Assembly: GCA_003952965.2 (NCBI GenBank)
Contig: CM025849.1
Location: 17,377,669 to 17,441,668, forward strand
Source of the DNA: Morella rubra
Lineage: Eukaryota > Streptophyta > Magnoliopsida > Fagales > Myricaceae
DNA: 64,000 nt
Direction: 5' to 3'
A program made the translations under genes and the position numbers. Shown here piece after piece: positions 35,944 through 46,460 of the stretch (the first letter of the stretch is position 1; the number at the start of each line of letters is the position of its first letter). Below the pieces are notes generated by a model that did no database searches, was not told the DNA's origin, and saw nothing but the letters and a program-made list of their open reading frames with translations.

Positions 35944-36965
35944 GTTGTGTTATTCTTAATACCCGAACTCTAACTTATTCATCGGAGGCAACCTCTCGGA
36001 AGCTCTGTTCCTCACCTGGTTCTGTGCAGGGTATCGCTCTTTAAAGAGCCAGGAATTTCGATTACATTAGTTGAGTTTAGGAAGGCTCAAGTGCCAAGTG
36101 GTAAGAAAAGCAGGGAGCATACACTCCTCGACCAACAACTCAAGCAAATAACATTGAGTTTGCGATTTTTTATCCTTTTATACTAAATATTGTAATATTC
36201 AAATCTTCTTTTAAATTTATTCTATTTTAGTTCTTAAATTCTTTCACAAAATTAAATTTATTTAATATATTCTATTTTTCAGCAGGATGATTGAGTGTTG
36301 TAATAAATTTAGGCTTAATTAATCTTAGTACATGTGATTTAACTTTTCTCATTTTAGTCTTTAGGTTCATTTCGTACTACAGCGGTTGAGGTTAAAGAAT
36401 ATTTTATTTTAGTCCCTCTCCTGGTTGAAGAAATAAAAGTTTGACAGTCCTGTTTAAAATAGTCCTAAGACTTGGCTAATGACATGGAAATTGACAGGTC
36501 AAGACTGTGTATGTGTGAGGAAGCTATATGTCCGAACCCAAATAATAGAAGTGAATCTGTGAAGACAAAGACTAACCGAGTGTCTAACTCTAAACAAGTA
36601 GAAAGCTGGTTGACAAAAATTAATGACTTAGTTGACGAAAGCTATGTCACGCGGAATAAAGGCTGACACATGTCCACAACAAATTAATTTAATAAAAAAA
36701 TAACATACTAAGAGTCTAAAAATTATATTAAATAATATAAAAATTAAAATATTTCTAAAAAAATAGAAAATTTAACTTGATATAAAAAAAAAAACTATAC
36801 ATCTGCCCCCAGAAATATTGTGTTTTTTATATATTTTATATATTTTGTGTTTATTTATTTGATTTTTCATTGTTATCTCTTTTAATTTTTGATTCTTAAC
36901 ATTTAGTTCTATAAAATTATTGATGTCAATTTATATTTTTTTTAGTATTCTATTTTTCTATTATT

Positions 36966-37205
36966 GATAATCTCAGTGCTCTACACATCACAGTTAATCT
37001 GGTTTTCCATGTACGCAGCAAGCACATTGAATTAGATTATCACTTTGTGCGTGAACGAGTTGCCCTTGGTCTCTTTGTTACTCGACATGTCTCCACTGTG
37101 CATCAAGTTACGGATATCTTCACTAAACCAATGTCCAAAGCTTCCCTTGCCCTTTTCAAACCAAACTTAGCCTCCAGCCCGGCAAAATTTGCAAGAGGGT
37201 ATTAA
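36966..37205 (+). pseudogene. Ty1/copia pol C-terminus (RNase H end)
   Basis: An open frame of about 80 codons begins with DNLSALHI and continues through KHIELDYHFVRERV and VTDIFTKPMSKA to a stop at 37203-37205. This is the RNase H end of copia polyproteins (DN.SA, HSKHIE, D.FTK). Nothing recognisable of the reverse transcriptase lies upstream, and the sequence after the stop does not show a clear 3' LTR. It is an isolated tail of a copia element. Confidence 0.85.
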
Positions 37206-37750
37206 CACAAACCAGCTCGGTGTACAAAAACTAGAATCAGAGCAACTTGAGGCTGAATCTTAGAGAGATAATCAGCTTTAAAGGAAAAAATTACAACACA
37301 ATTCATGAAAATCAAGATCAAAGAAAATATTGCAGCATGATTCATTGCCGAAAATCAAGATCGCATTCTCCATAATGTTGTGCCTCATTTATTGCTCAGC
37401 CTTAGTATGACAAAGTACCGAAAATCAAAATGGTAGTCTCCATAATGATTTGCCTCATTATTGCTCAGTATTAACAAAGTCAAAAGTGCTACAAATTTGC
37501 CTTTGTCAAATCAACTGTATTTCATCCTGTTTAAAAAAGGCTTCAATAGGTGACAAAGGACCGTCAAAGGAGTTCAACGGCCATAATCTTTCTTTAATAG
37601 TTTCTATATACAATTATTCTCTTGCCTTCAATATGGTAGATATTCTAGTTTAAATATCGAATGTAATCAGTTCTTGAAGTTCACGTTGAATAGAAATACA
37701 AAAATTCCATTTACAATTCAAATTTTCTTCTGATCCCACAAAAAAATTAT
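37206..37750. other. No recognised gene
   Basis: AT-rich linker between copia and hAT relics. A short stretch is repeated (caaagtaccgaaaatcaa near 37412 echoes gccgaaaatcaaga near 37348). Confidence 0.4.
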
Positions 37751-38085
37751 CCTAAGTATTTTGCTGAACAAGAAAAAAATCAATTGGGATATCAATTATA
37801 GCACTACGAGCATGATGTTCCTCATCATCCAAATTTACAAACATTCTACAATTCTGACCTATGTCAAGCATAGGTGAAAATTTGGAAGTTTCTACAGCAT
37901 CTATTGAGCGAGCTTTTTCAACTATGAACCTTTTGAAGACAAAATTATAAAAATAAAAAATAAAAAAAAAATGATTTTCTTGCAGAGTATTTAGTTGTAT
38001 TGAGAAAGAAATTGCTTAAAAGATTAGTATGGATATGATCATTGAAGATTTTTATTCGCTAAGGAAAGTCTAGTACAATTAGCAT
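37751..38085 (+). pseudogene. hAT-type (zf-MYM/DUF4371-like) transposase C-terminal relic
   Basis: Plus-strand readings give, in order, FAEQEKNQLGYQL-stop-HYE, then DVPHHPNLQ, then VSTASIERAFSTMNLLKTKL, then a frame-shifted FLAEYLV and IIEDFYSL. These match the C-terminal dimerisation region of hAT-like transposases of the TTF/zf-MYM type, whose hallmark is VSTA..ERAFS.M...KT.LRN. Stops at about 37799, 37873 and 37948 and a frameshift near 38000 disable it. No terminal inverted repeats were identified, so the element borders are unknown. Confidence 0.75.
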
Positions 38086-38116
38086 AAGTGTGGTGTTTTC
38101 TTTTATTTTCTCCTTG

Positions 38117-38336
38117 TAAACTTTTATTTTTCAACGCTGACTACATGTATTTTGCATTTGGTATTTAAGTTATTTGTGTCCATATGTTTAGGTCATTTCA
38201 CCCCACCCCTTTGCCTAATCTTTTGGCTTCACTCCTGACCACAAGTTATAGTTTGAGAATATATTTGATATTGAGGTAATAGTTAATGAGAGTTTATTGT
38301 GATTTATTCTAGTAATATGTTATCTAAATTGTAAAT
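38117..38336 (+). repeat. Duplicated segment C (copy 2)
   Basis: The segment is nearly identical to 17112-17340 in direct orientation (taaacttttatttttc through tatctaaattg). Confidence 0.85.
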
Positions 38337-38802
38337 TTTATCCACAACATTTGATAAGAACTTTGCCAAACTGACATCTCGACTTCAATCGACCACAACA
38401 TTTTAAGTGCGTTCCTTTTTAAGAGAAGATAATCTACATTCTAATGTTCATTGACATCTCAACTCAATCCTCCTTTTTTGTTCACCCAATATAAAGGTGA
38501 AAAACAACCCGACCCCACTTGAAATCGATTCGACCGGGTCGGTTTCCATCAATCCGACCCCAAAAAAAGCCTACCTAAAGATGCTAGCTTGGCTCAAGTT
38601 CAGGAGCATTCAAGGTTGGGGTCAGTTCAAAAATTGATTTCGATAATGCACACCCCTAGGCCTACACTTTTCTCTATTATGCCATGGTAGCTCATCTCTA
38701 TCAATCTATAGACTCATCTTTTACATAGATATGAGTATTATTGTTATCTATAGACTCATTTTATACATAGTCAATATTTGATTTACCATATATATATACA
38801 CA

Positions 38803-39750
38803 TGATACGGACCTGAGAAAAGCCATGAAAGCAGCCACCAGAAAAGCCTGAGAAAAGGGGCTTCACAAGGCCAATCTAAAGGCCATAGAGGTAGAGCCAG
38901 CGTGTGTGCTTGGCAGCCAAGCCTCACCAACGCATGCGCTAGGCAGCCATGCCTTTCCAACTGTGCGCCATGCAAAACCCAACCTGGCCCAACAACTGAA
39001 GGCACCCAAGGACAACATGACCAAGTCACCCATAGCCCAGCACAGTCGGTGACCTACCTCAAGGGACCACCAGATCAGAGATAGGCTGCCACGTGGTAGC
39101 AAAAGAATGGAGATTACAAGGAGAATCTTGGGTGACACATGGTGGCATGAGAGAGGACTGCATGGATCCTTGGTACCTTTGCCACCTAGCAAAAGGACAA
39201 GGACAAGGAATATTAGGTGGTTATGTCCTTTTTAGCTAGAAGACGAAAATGAAGGTTATGTCCTTTCGTCCTTTAGCTAAAGGACAAAGACAAGGAATAT
39301 TAGGTGATTATGTCATTTTGTCCTTGAAGACATAAAGGAATCGCCACCTAATGTCCTTGGTTCCTTGATTCAAGGATGAGCCGCCACCTAGCCTAAGGAC
39401 ATGGGAATATGTCGTAGGATATCCTTTAGGAATCAACACATGGCCGAATAAGATCATGACATGTGGCGAGTAGTAATTTCTTTGTAGTTGGCCGTGTGCT
39501 ATAAATAGGGGGAGCTATGTATCTTTCTTTTCATGCAAATTTTCTTTGAAGAAACTCAAAGAGCTTTGGCTCAAAATAGGTGTTCATGAAGTGCATTCCT
39601 CAGTTTGTCTTGAGCAATCCATCCCAGCAACGATGTTTAAGGGCAATCCTGATTGCCTTGAACAAATCTTCCACCTCAATCCATCCTTAATCAAGTTATT
39701 TGCATAAGGTATCCAAGGTTTTCTAGTTGTTTGAATCTAGGAACCTGCCA
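38803..39750 (+). mobile_element. Probable 5' LTR of a Ty3/gypsy relic
   Basis: It lies directly upstream of a gypsy gag. It contains a TATA box (tataaatag at 39500-39508) and starts with a plausible tgatacggacc at 38803. It is followed by ataggtgctttcattgag, which resembles the linker after the LTR in plant gypsy elements. Inside are repeated blocks (tagctaaaggacaa and aaggaatattaggtg) near 39185-39330. No second LTR is present downstream, so the borders are inferred. Confidence 0.5.
39500..39508 (+). promoter_or_regulatory. TATA box in the gypsy LTR
   Basis: tataaatag sits within the LTR about 380 bases upstream of the gag ATG at 39881, the usual arrangement for an LTR promoter. Confidence 0.55.
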
Positions 39751-39880
39751 ATAGGTGCTTTCATTGAGAGACTCCTTGATACTCAAGAGAGTTTCATCGA
39801 GGGCCCATTGGAACTTGATTTCATTGGGAAGATCATTGAAGTTTTCGAACTTTCCTTGAAAAAACCTTTTTGAAGGAAGC

Positions 39881-41457
39881 ATGGCCGAACCACACAAGCC
39901 AACACAAAGAGAAAGAATCGATGCAATGGAGGCTCAAATCGACTCAAGTTAGCCATTCAGCAACTCACTATAGCCGTGCAAGAGCAAGGAGATAGAGGGA
40001 AGCAGGAAGCTCGGCCAAATCACCATGAGCATAGACGAAGAAGAAGGGGACGTTGGTCTATCGACTCACGAGCTCACAACCAAGGCTTAGAAGGAGAAAG
40101 GAGAGTGCACTCTTTAGGGGGACGATCCGAAAGCCAAGACGAGTCATACTCCAAACTTGAAGAAAAGACGGGGAGAATCCAAGAGAGCGAGAAGCCAAGC
40201 CTAAAATGGAATTTCCACGGTTCAACGGGGAGGATCCAAATGCATGGATCAACCAAGATAATCAATATTTTGAGCACCATCATATGGATGGGTACGCAAA
40301 GGTATCATACGCCACATTTTTCCTTGAAGGAGAAGCCAACCATTGGTGGCAGTGGCTAAAGCGCACATACCAATCACAAAGGAGGGAGGTGCCTTGGAGA
40401 ACCGTCACCAAGCAAGTGAGGTCTTTGAGAGACTACCAGAGGGAGTTTGAGAAACTATCTATGCATGTGTTTTGGTGGCCAGAAAAGGCCCTCATCGGGA
40501 TGTTCGTAGGAGGTTTGAAACCAGAACTCGCGGGTGAAGTCAACTAAAGAGACAGAAGTCCGTAATGCATGCACTCGAAATAGCCAGGATCAAGGAAGAT
40601 TAGCTCAAAGACATGAAGAAATTGTCACACACAAAAGTCAGAAGAACCCACCAAAGCACGACTGTTGGTATGTTCAGGGCCTAGGGATTTCAACAAAGGA
40701 GAGATAGGTAGATCTTACACTAGCACCACTACTAACCCACCACTAGGAGTCAAAAGATTGTCATGGGAAGAAATGCAACAATGAAGGGAGAAAGGCCTAT
40801 GCTTTAACTGCAACGATAAATTCATCCCAGGGCACAAATGCAAGGTGACTCAAGTATTCATGATAGAACTAGCACTCGAGGAAGCAGGAGACGAAACCGA
40901 CTCAGAAACCAATGAGGAGGAAAACCCAAGGCACCGTCGAGAGAAAGGAAGTCATTGTGCTGATTGACAACGGGTCATCCCTCAACTTCATCAACACATG
41001 AATAGCAGGTAGTCTCGGGTTATCCTTAAAAGAGGTTGAGCTATTTGACGTAGAAGTAGCTAGTGGAGAAAAGTTGATTTGCAAGGAGTTGTACGAGGGG
41101 GTTAAGCTGAAAATACAGGGCTTGGAATTAGAAGTGGATCTTTATTCACTACCAATTGTTGGGCTAGACATAGTATTGGGTGTGCAATGGTTGGAGCAGT
41201 TAGGAAAAGGTGTCCGATTACAAAAAAATGAGTATGGATTTTATGACTGGAGACAAGTTAGTGGGAACACTACATTCAGACCTCCACTGATACAAGTCTA
41301 TGAGCATGATAGAAATGGGTTGGATTATCAAACATAGGGGGCAATATTTTGCCATCTCTATAGCATCACAGCTTTGAGCCATTGCAGAAGAGCAAGGAAG
41401 AGAGGACGGGTTAAAAGAGGCACTTGGAGAAACTTGGCCAGAAGACTTGGGGGAACT
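39881..41457 (+). pseudogene. Ty3/gypsy gag and protease relic
   Basis: The gag frame opens at ATG 39881 (MAEPHKPTQRERIDAMEAQI) and soon meets a TAG near 39950. The retrotransposon gag domain reads FPRFNGEDPNAWI and FFLEGEANHWW near 40210-40350 and YQREFEKLS near 40435-40460. A knuckle of the gypsy type (CFNC-(X7)-HKC) lies near 40802-40843. The retropepsin segment follows: LIDNGSSLNFI, where DTG/DSG is normal, a stop near 41000, then LPIVGLDIVLGVQWL near 41150-41190. Frames break repeatedly. Pre-RT sequence continues to about 41457, where it is replaced by a GDSL gene fragment; reverse transcriptase and integrase are missing. Confidence 0.85.
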
Positions 41458-41530
41458 GTAGACAATGTACAGAGGATCTGATAAGATGGTCAGCACTGTT
41501 TTCGCCACGTTCAAGCTGCAACAACTGTAC
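41458..41530 (-). pseudogene. 73-bp fragment of the GDSL esterase gene
   Basis: The plus strand here is almost identical to 53236-53304 (both carry gataagatggtcagcactg), with about three substitutions and a small insertion. On the minus strand it reads VQLLQLERGENSADHLI, matching exon 2 of the GDSL gene (VQLLQLELGENSADHLI). The fragment starts where the gypsy relic stops and is followed by unrelated AT-rich sequence. Confidence 0.9.
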
Positions 41531-41870
41531 CCTTATTTATAATTGTCCCCTTTGGGTGTATATAAATGGATGCATGTTGCATTAATTAACCCCTAATTAG
41601 TACAACAAATCATGTCTACTTTTGATGTGCCTGAATACTCATCCCTCACACTGTTAAGTCGAGGGTTATCATCAGGTTGCAAGTAATTGTCTTAGTGCGG
41701 TGCGAAGAACCTGGTCATCCAGAAAAGTAATACCAGGAAATTACAAAGGAAGTTTCTAATTGCATATTATATATAGCTTCAGAAAGCAGAGGTTTTAGAC
41801 TTTTATTTCGTCCACCGTCTTCTTCACGAGTAATGAGACTTCTTTTGATCTCTTTCTCCAGCCTTATTTC
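41531..41870. other. No recognised gene
   Basis: This stretch sits between the GDSL fragment and duplicated segment B. No signature was found. Confidence 0.4.
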
Positions 41871-42437
41871 TGTTAAATTAATGCACGTTTCTAGAAAAGT
41901 CTAGTTTAAGCATGTCAGTTTTACTAATGTAGAATTATCCAGAGTAAAGAGTTTCTAAAAGGTTTGACATTTCAAACTAAATGCTATAGAAGTGTCTAGC
42001 ATCTACTGTGAGTCGTTTTCATTGCCTATAAATAGGCCATCGTGTCTCAAAAATTGTGTAGAACAAAAACTACGAAGAAACACTCAAGCTTGTATTCTAT
42101 AGTGGGAGACAGGGGTTCCCATATTTCCTAGCCTTTTTGAGTCTATTTAATAAAATGTTTTCCTCTACACACCTTTTCTTTCATCTATTGTCTTGCATCT
42201 TCCTCCAAATTCCAAAAATTCACATGTATCATTTTGTGGTTCTCTAATCTCACATACAAAAACATTCAAGCGACAAAGGATTGCCTATAATGACTATAAT
42301 ATAATGTGTGCTACAAATCAGCTGCAGCAGTTTTGAAGTGCCTTTGGAAAGAGTCCTTGAGGAACAGGTAGATATAAATGAAGTTTGTCAATATTTTAAA
42401 TCCTGTTAAACTTTTTATGAGAAAAATTAAAGGAGGT
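41871..42437 (+). repeat. Duplicated segment B (copy 2), LTR-like
   Basis: The segment matches 16705-17110 but keeps ~190 extra bases (about 41905-42095) that include the TATA-like tataaatag near 42028 and LTR-style text (tgtgtagaacaaaaactac). It begins tgttaaattaatgcacg. I infer a copia-type LTR or solo LTR. Copy 1 would then be an internally deleted version. Confidence 0.55.
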
Positions 42438-42485
42438 TGATGCCCTAATAGGTAATAACTTCAGTTTCTTTACATGTTGTCCAGG

Positions 42486-42675
42486 TTTGCACTCGGGGGA
42501 TTCATGGAGGGAGTAATGACAAGCATGTTGTTGATGACCACCCAACCTCTGGACTTGAAAGTCCCCGAGAGGTGAAAGTCATTGAAAACGGAAAGAGAAG
42601 GCTGAGGCATATACAGAGGAGCTTGATGATGTGAGCAAACTCGAACTTACTTATGTGCTATCAAGAGATAAGTAA
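42486..42675 (+). pseudogene. Unidentified gene fragment (exon-like)
   Basis: After a probable acceptor (ttgtccag), one frame is open for about 49 codons (start VCTRGIHGGSNDKHVV). A second frame downstream gives KAEAYTEELDDVSKLEL before a stop. The charged, helical character suggests a coiled-coil protein, but I cannot name the family. Segment A and two further fragments (43197-43261, 44430-44470) may belong to the same lost gene. Confidence 0.3.
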
Positions 42676-42693
42676 TGCTTTAGCTGACAAAAG

Positions 42694-42890
42694 CCTACTG
42701 GGCTCAAACATAGAAGTGAAAAACTGACTTTGTCTCGAAAGTTAATTCCTCTTCTTTAATTGATGAGCCTGGGTTAAAGTTGGAATTTGTCATTCCAGGA
42801 AGGAAGAAAGGGGGCTTTGAGTTAGGTCAAACCTCTCTAGTTTTTGGCCATGTTGACTGACAAAGCAGTACTGGTCACCGAAAAAAAAAA
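42694..42890 (+). repeat. Duplicated segment A (copy 2)
   Basis: The segment matches 16445-16700 (for example cctctctagtttttggcc and caaagcagtactggtcac) in direct orientation, with a deletion of the coding-like piece seen in copy 1. Confidence 0.8.
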
Positions 42891-42989
42891 TTCTACCTTG
42901 ATGTGCTATGCTTACTATCATTCCTAAATCCACAATATATACTTAATAAATTCAAGGATCATACTGAATTTGTAATTCACTTGAACGAA

Positions 42990-43990
42990 AGTGGAAACCC
43001 TTGTGCAATAGTCATCCTCTTCATTGGTGTTCCTTTTAGTATAGTGACTTGTATATGTATCTTGTTTCGTTTTTTTAAACGCTTATAGGCCAGAATAGGA
43101 CTGTAGACTGTTGATTGAACAGTAAATGCCAAATTATATGAACCCAGAAGAATTAGATTCCGTGGAAATCATAAATTAATTTGCCCCGTCCATGGTGCAG
43201 ATTTGCAACATGCTGAAAAAGAAGCATGAGGAAGCGAAGGAGATATTGGTTCGAGCTTAAGTGGTCATTAGTGTCCTCTAGTTACTATTACGATTAATAT
43301 TTATTTCCATCTAAAACGTTTGGATGATGTCCCTTTCCTTCTAAATTTTGGGCCACCACTACGAAGCATAGATAACGCTCGTCACCTCCAATACTAATAA
43401 TGGGAAGAGCATGAGTCAACCGCTTGTGATTTGCAAGCAGGATAGCACATTAAATACCGCCCGGCCAATCCTGTGACTATCTGGATATTGAGCAGTGCAC
43501 AAAATCAGCAGGCCGGATAAGGGTACAGACTTATTTGGGGGCCAGCTTGGATCTAGCTAGCACCAATTACGTACATGCATGTTGACATGACAAATCACTT
43601 GGCGGAATGGAGTAGAATTTATGAAAGTTACCACTTACCCAAAAAGAAGAGGAAGAAGAAATAGTGATAGTGGAGGGGGATTTAAGAGAGAATTCTCATG
43701 GATCGACAGATCCTGGAATCTCGTGTTGACAATTATTTTACCTAATTGTACCAAACTGGTCACTATCTGTTTTTATATGATTAGGGGATAGTGGTCATCT
43801 ATACGTACAGAAAAATAATTACCAATCATACTTAAAATCATTGAATTATGCACCTGGGAAGTCCCCAAGCCTTGAGACCTTGAGGCGCTGCATTAGATAG
43901 CTTTAGATAATCTTGGTCGAAGCATTTTCCTGCTTCTGATTTTTCGTCGGAATTACGTGTACTGCACAGATGTTCCCTCGATTGTGCATA
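42990..43990 (+). repeat. Duplicated segment D (copy 2), containing repeat R copy 3
   Basis: The segment matches 14820-15835 nearly throughout and includes R at 43262-43850. It lies just upstream of the CLE gene. After 43990 the similarity to copy 1 stops; the following segment E appears only at 47948. Confidence 0.85.
43197..43261 (+). pseudogene. Terminal exon fragment of an unidentified gene
   Basis: After gtgcag, the frame ICNMLKKKHEEAKEILVRA runs to a stop (taa near 43259). It is lysine- and glutamate-rich, as in a coiled coil. In the paralogous segment only the last part (EEAKEILVRA) remains near 15030-15062. The family is not recognised. Confidence 0.35.
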
Positions 43991-44394
43991 TTTGAACATA
44001 CAAGCATACAGCTTCCATTGCATCCACCACTTGTAGGATCATTTGCTACAAGAGAAGGTAAGTAGTTTTCAAAGGATAAACATCCTCTGCTGTGCCTTTA
44101 ATTGGTTATAGGATGAGATGTGTGCAGCTACTTGCCTTTCAAGGCTCGCTTGATTTGTCTACAATAAAGCATTTCTTCGGTTCTCCATGTCATCGTTGCT
44201 TTTTAAAAGGACCCATGCAGAAATATGATAACGCATTAGCTATTTTAACTTTTGAAGTGGCTTAAGGTCACGCATCAATGCAGTTTAACCATAGAGAACA
44301 TAACTGATCCACCAACTTGCTTTGAATAAGGCCTTATTCACAGGAAAATATTACGTACTTTTTAAGTTGCAGGAGAAAAAAGGCTTTATTTGTT

Positions 44395-44471
44395 TGGTGG
44401 CTATAAGTGAATCTTTTGGAGAATCTCAACCATGAGGCATTGAGAGCCGCAAAGAACATTGGGGGACAGGT
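44395..44471 (+). pseudogene. Exon-like fragment upstream of the CLE gene
   Basis: One frame reads VNLLENLNHEALRAAKNIGGQ and ends exactly at a GT donor (caggtaaaatg). I do not recognise the protein. It may belong with the other small fragments in 42.5-43.3 kb. Confidence 0.3.
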
Positions 44472-44729
44472 AAAATGAAGTATTTATCCTATAGGTATGG
44501 CCAAAGTCCTGACTAGGTCCACTGTGCATGTGCACGCAGCTCGCCATACGTTTAACAGCGCCATTGGAGAATCGAAAGGAGGAATTCAAATTAAAGATCC
44601 CAATGCTAGTTTTGCTGATACACATTACCTTAATGGACACATCATATTGGCTACAAATGGGCATTTGGTTTTCTTGCATTGCAAATGGAAAACCCAAGTA
44701 CTGCATAATAAGACAAACACTCAAAGTAG

Positions 44730-44735
44730 TATAAA
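44730..44735 (+). promoter_or_regulatory. TATA box of the CLE gene
   Basis: tataaa lies 68 bases before the CLE start codon, giving a short predicted 5' leader of about 35-40 bases. Confidence 0.6.
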
Positions 44736-44797
44736 TTCCAGCCGTTCTGCTTCTGAGAGCCTCCATCAGCCAGCTCTTCCACAGCCCTTGAGAGAAC

Positions 44798-45037
44798 ATG
44801 GCAAACTTTGGGTTTTGGTTGTGCCTCATTTTAGTGTTCTACTCGCTTGCAGTGTCTGAACCTCGTCTTGTTAGTCAAAGTATTGAGACTAGCAATCCAA
44901 CCAAATCAGACAAACCGGTGGTGTTGGGTGCCAAGGAGCTTTTCCTCATGGGGTCGCCATTCAAGGGAACAGACAAGCAGATCCCGCGTAGGCCTCAGCG
45001 AATGATTCCCGGGGGCCCCGATCCGAAGCATCATTGA
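44798..45037 (+). CDS. CLE: CLE signalling peptide precursor (79 aa)
   Basis: This encodes a secreted CLAVATA3/ESR-related prepropeptide. The mature ligand, cut from the C-terminus, acts outside the cell on leucine-rich-repeat receptor kinases to control meristem or root development. The N-terminus has a hydrophobic signal peptide (residues 1-20, FWLCLILVFYSLAVS). A variable propeptide follows, then the canonical dodecapeptide RMIPGGPDPKHH at the extreme C-terminus (residues 68-79). The PGGPDPxHH form places it near the Arabidopsis CLE1-7 subgroup. Length and intronless structure fit the family. ATG 44798 is the only start giving a signal peptide, and a TATA box and a polyadenylation-like aataaa (45182) frame it. 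The CLE box is intact, so the gene is probably functional. It lies between two direct copies of repeat R. Confidence 0.92.
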   Translation: MANFGFWLCLILVFYSLAVSEPRLVSQSIETSNPTKSDKPVVLGAKELFLMGSPFKGTDKQIPRRPQRMIPGGPDPKHH

Positions 45038-45181
45038 GTGCCTAGAAGAGATTTTTGGAGAGCTAGTTTGTGTGGTGCTACTCATTCAAGCTGTCATATT
45101 TCTCTTCCTTCACATCTTTTCAGCATACGATTGATGCTTCTGCTGAAATGTTGTACTATTAGTTATAATATCATAACCTTT

Positions 45182-45187
45182 AATAAA
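45182..45187 (+). terminator. Polyadenylation-like signal of the CLE gene
   Basis: aataaa lies about 145 bases after the stop codon. Confidence 0.4.
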
Positions 45188-45189
45188 AT

Positions 45190-46460
45190 ATGTGCGACTG
45201 GTTCAGGAACTTAAAGTAAACATTTCTAGAAACTTCTTCTTTCAAATTTGGATACATCATACATGGTGCTGATCTATTGAAGAATATTGAATCATGATAA
45301 CTGTAATATTATATCCAAGCCTGACACATATAACGTATAATGCCACTGTTATGGAATACGCATCAGTTACAAAGTCTATTTGTAGACACATGCAGTTTAT
45401 TCTTACTTGTAATAATGATTCGCACAAATCAAATCAACGAGGCCTGGGCTGATCATAAGGTGGATTAATCCCGGTTCTCAGTCTTTGAACCCTTGGGTAG
45501 ACAGTATGTTGCATGTTTAATTACACTCGGCTAACCATGTGGCGTGTCTACTGTTGGTCCTGCTTCCAATGTACTTCAAAATGACCCTTCCTCTGAATAG
45601 ATGGCCTATTTTACTTTGTCAGGTCCTCCTTCCATCGTCCAACGTCTAAGAGATACGTTATCATGATAGTAATCAACGCGACGCTGGAGATATGTAATTC
45701 TTGTATCAAGAAAACATGATCTAACAGGCCTTTGGAGGACCGAACCCACAAAACACGGGGATGACTTGTGGCTAGAGTTGAAAAGGCCCCCCATGCATGA
45801 TATATATTGCTGGCTTTTTCCCGAAATCTATCAGTAGATCGCATGTGCTGTTGCTGGCCTAAGGTAGAGCACTCAATGGGCTAGGGACGTACGCCCCATT
45901 TTGACTTACCAACCAAGAAGACTCCGAATATAGTCCGATGATTAGATCGTATTGTACAGACCTTTTAGGCTAAGATCCAAATCCGAGAGGAACAGCCCAG
46001 ATATACGATAAGCTCCCTAAGCAAACACTCGGTGGAAAAAGCAATGAGAACCAAGAGGTGGCCTTGCTGAAAGCAGGCACCCTTTGAAGGCACTGTTTAG
46101 GTCGATGGCACAAAATTAAAATGTATCAGAGAAGTGATTCACTGAAGTTAATAAACCAAAACGATCCTTAAAACTGGTTACGTACTAGAAGGCACTTCTT
46201 CCCAAGAGCTCTCTCCCTTCTTGAAGTCTCTACCCAGCCCCTAATGAGCAGCCTTTCCCCGCCCTTCGCTGTGCCCACCCATCCCCTTCCTAAGTTTTCT
46301 AGGTCTATTTTTTTTTTGGTTTGTGCCTTTAGGTGGGTTGCTCTTTTCTTTGTTACCCCCCACTATGTTTCCTTTCCTTTATGCAAGTGGTCATTAGTAT
46401 TGTTCTATATTTTCTATCACGATTAATTTTTATTTCATCTAACATGTTCGGATGCCCTTA
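45190..46460. other. No recognised gene
   Basis: Open frames near 45606-45844 (-) and 46244-46426 (+) show no domain I recognise. The latter lies in C/T-rich sequence. Confidence 0.4.

Noticed and set aside
36285..36430. Sequence resembling a MULE inverted-repeat end (ttaggcttaattaatctt, attttagtccctctcc)
   Set aside because: No matching inverted end was found within reach, so only a vague resemblance remains.
38748..39192. Minus-strand open frames of 93 and 109 codons and a plus-strand frame of 60 codons
   Set aside because: They lie in the proposed gypsy LTR and have no recognised domain.
46244..46426. 60-codon plus-strand frame with hydrophobic residues
   Set aside because: It sits in C/T-rich DNA with no supporting promoter, domain or conservation.
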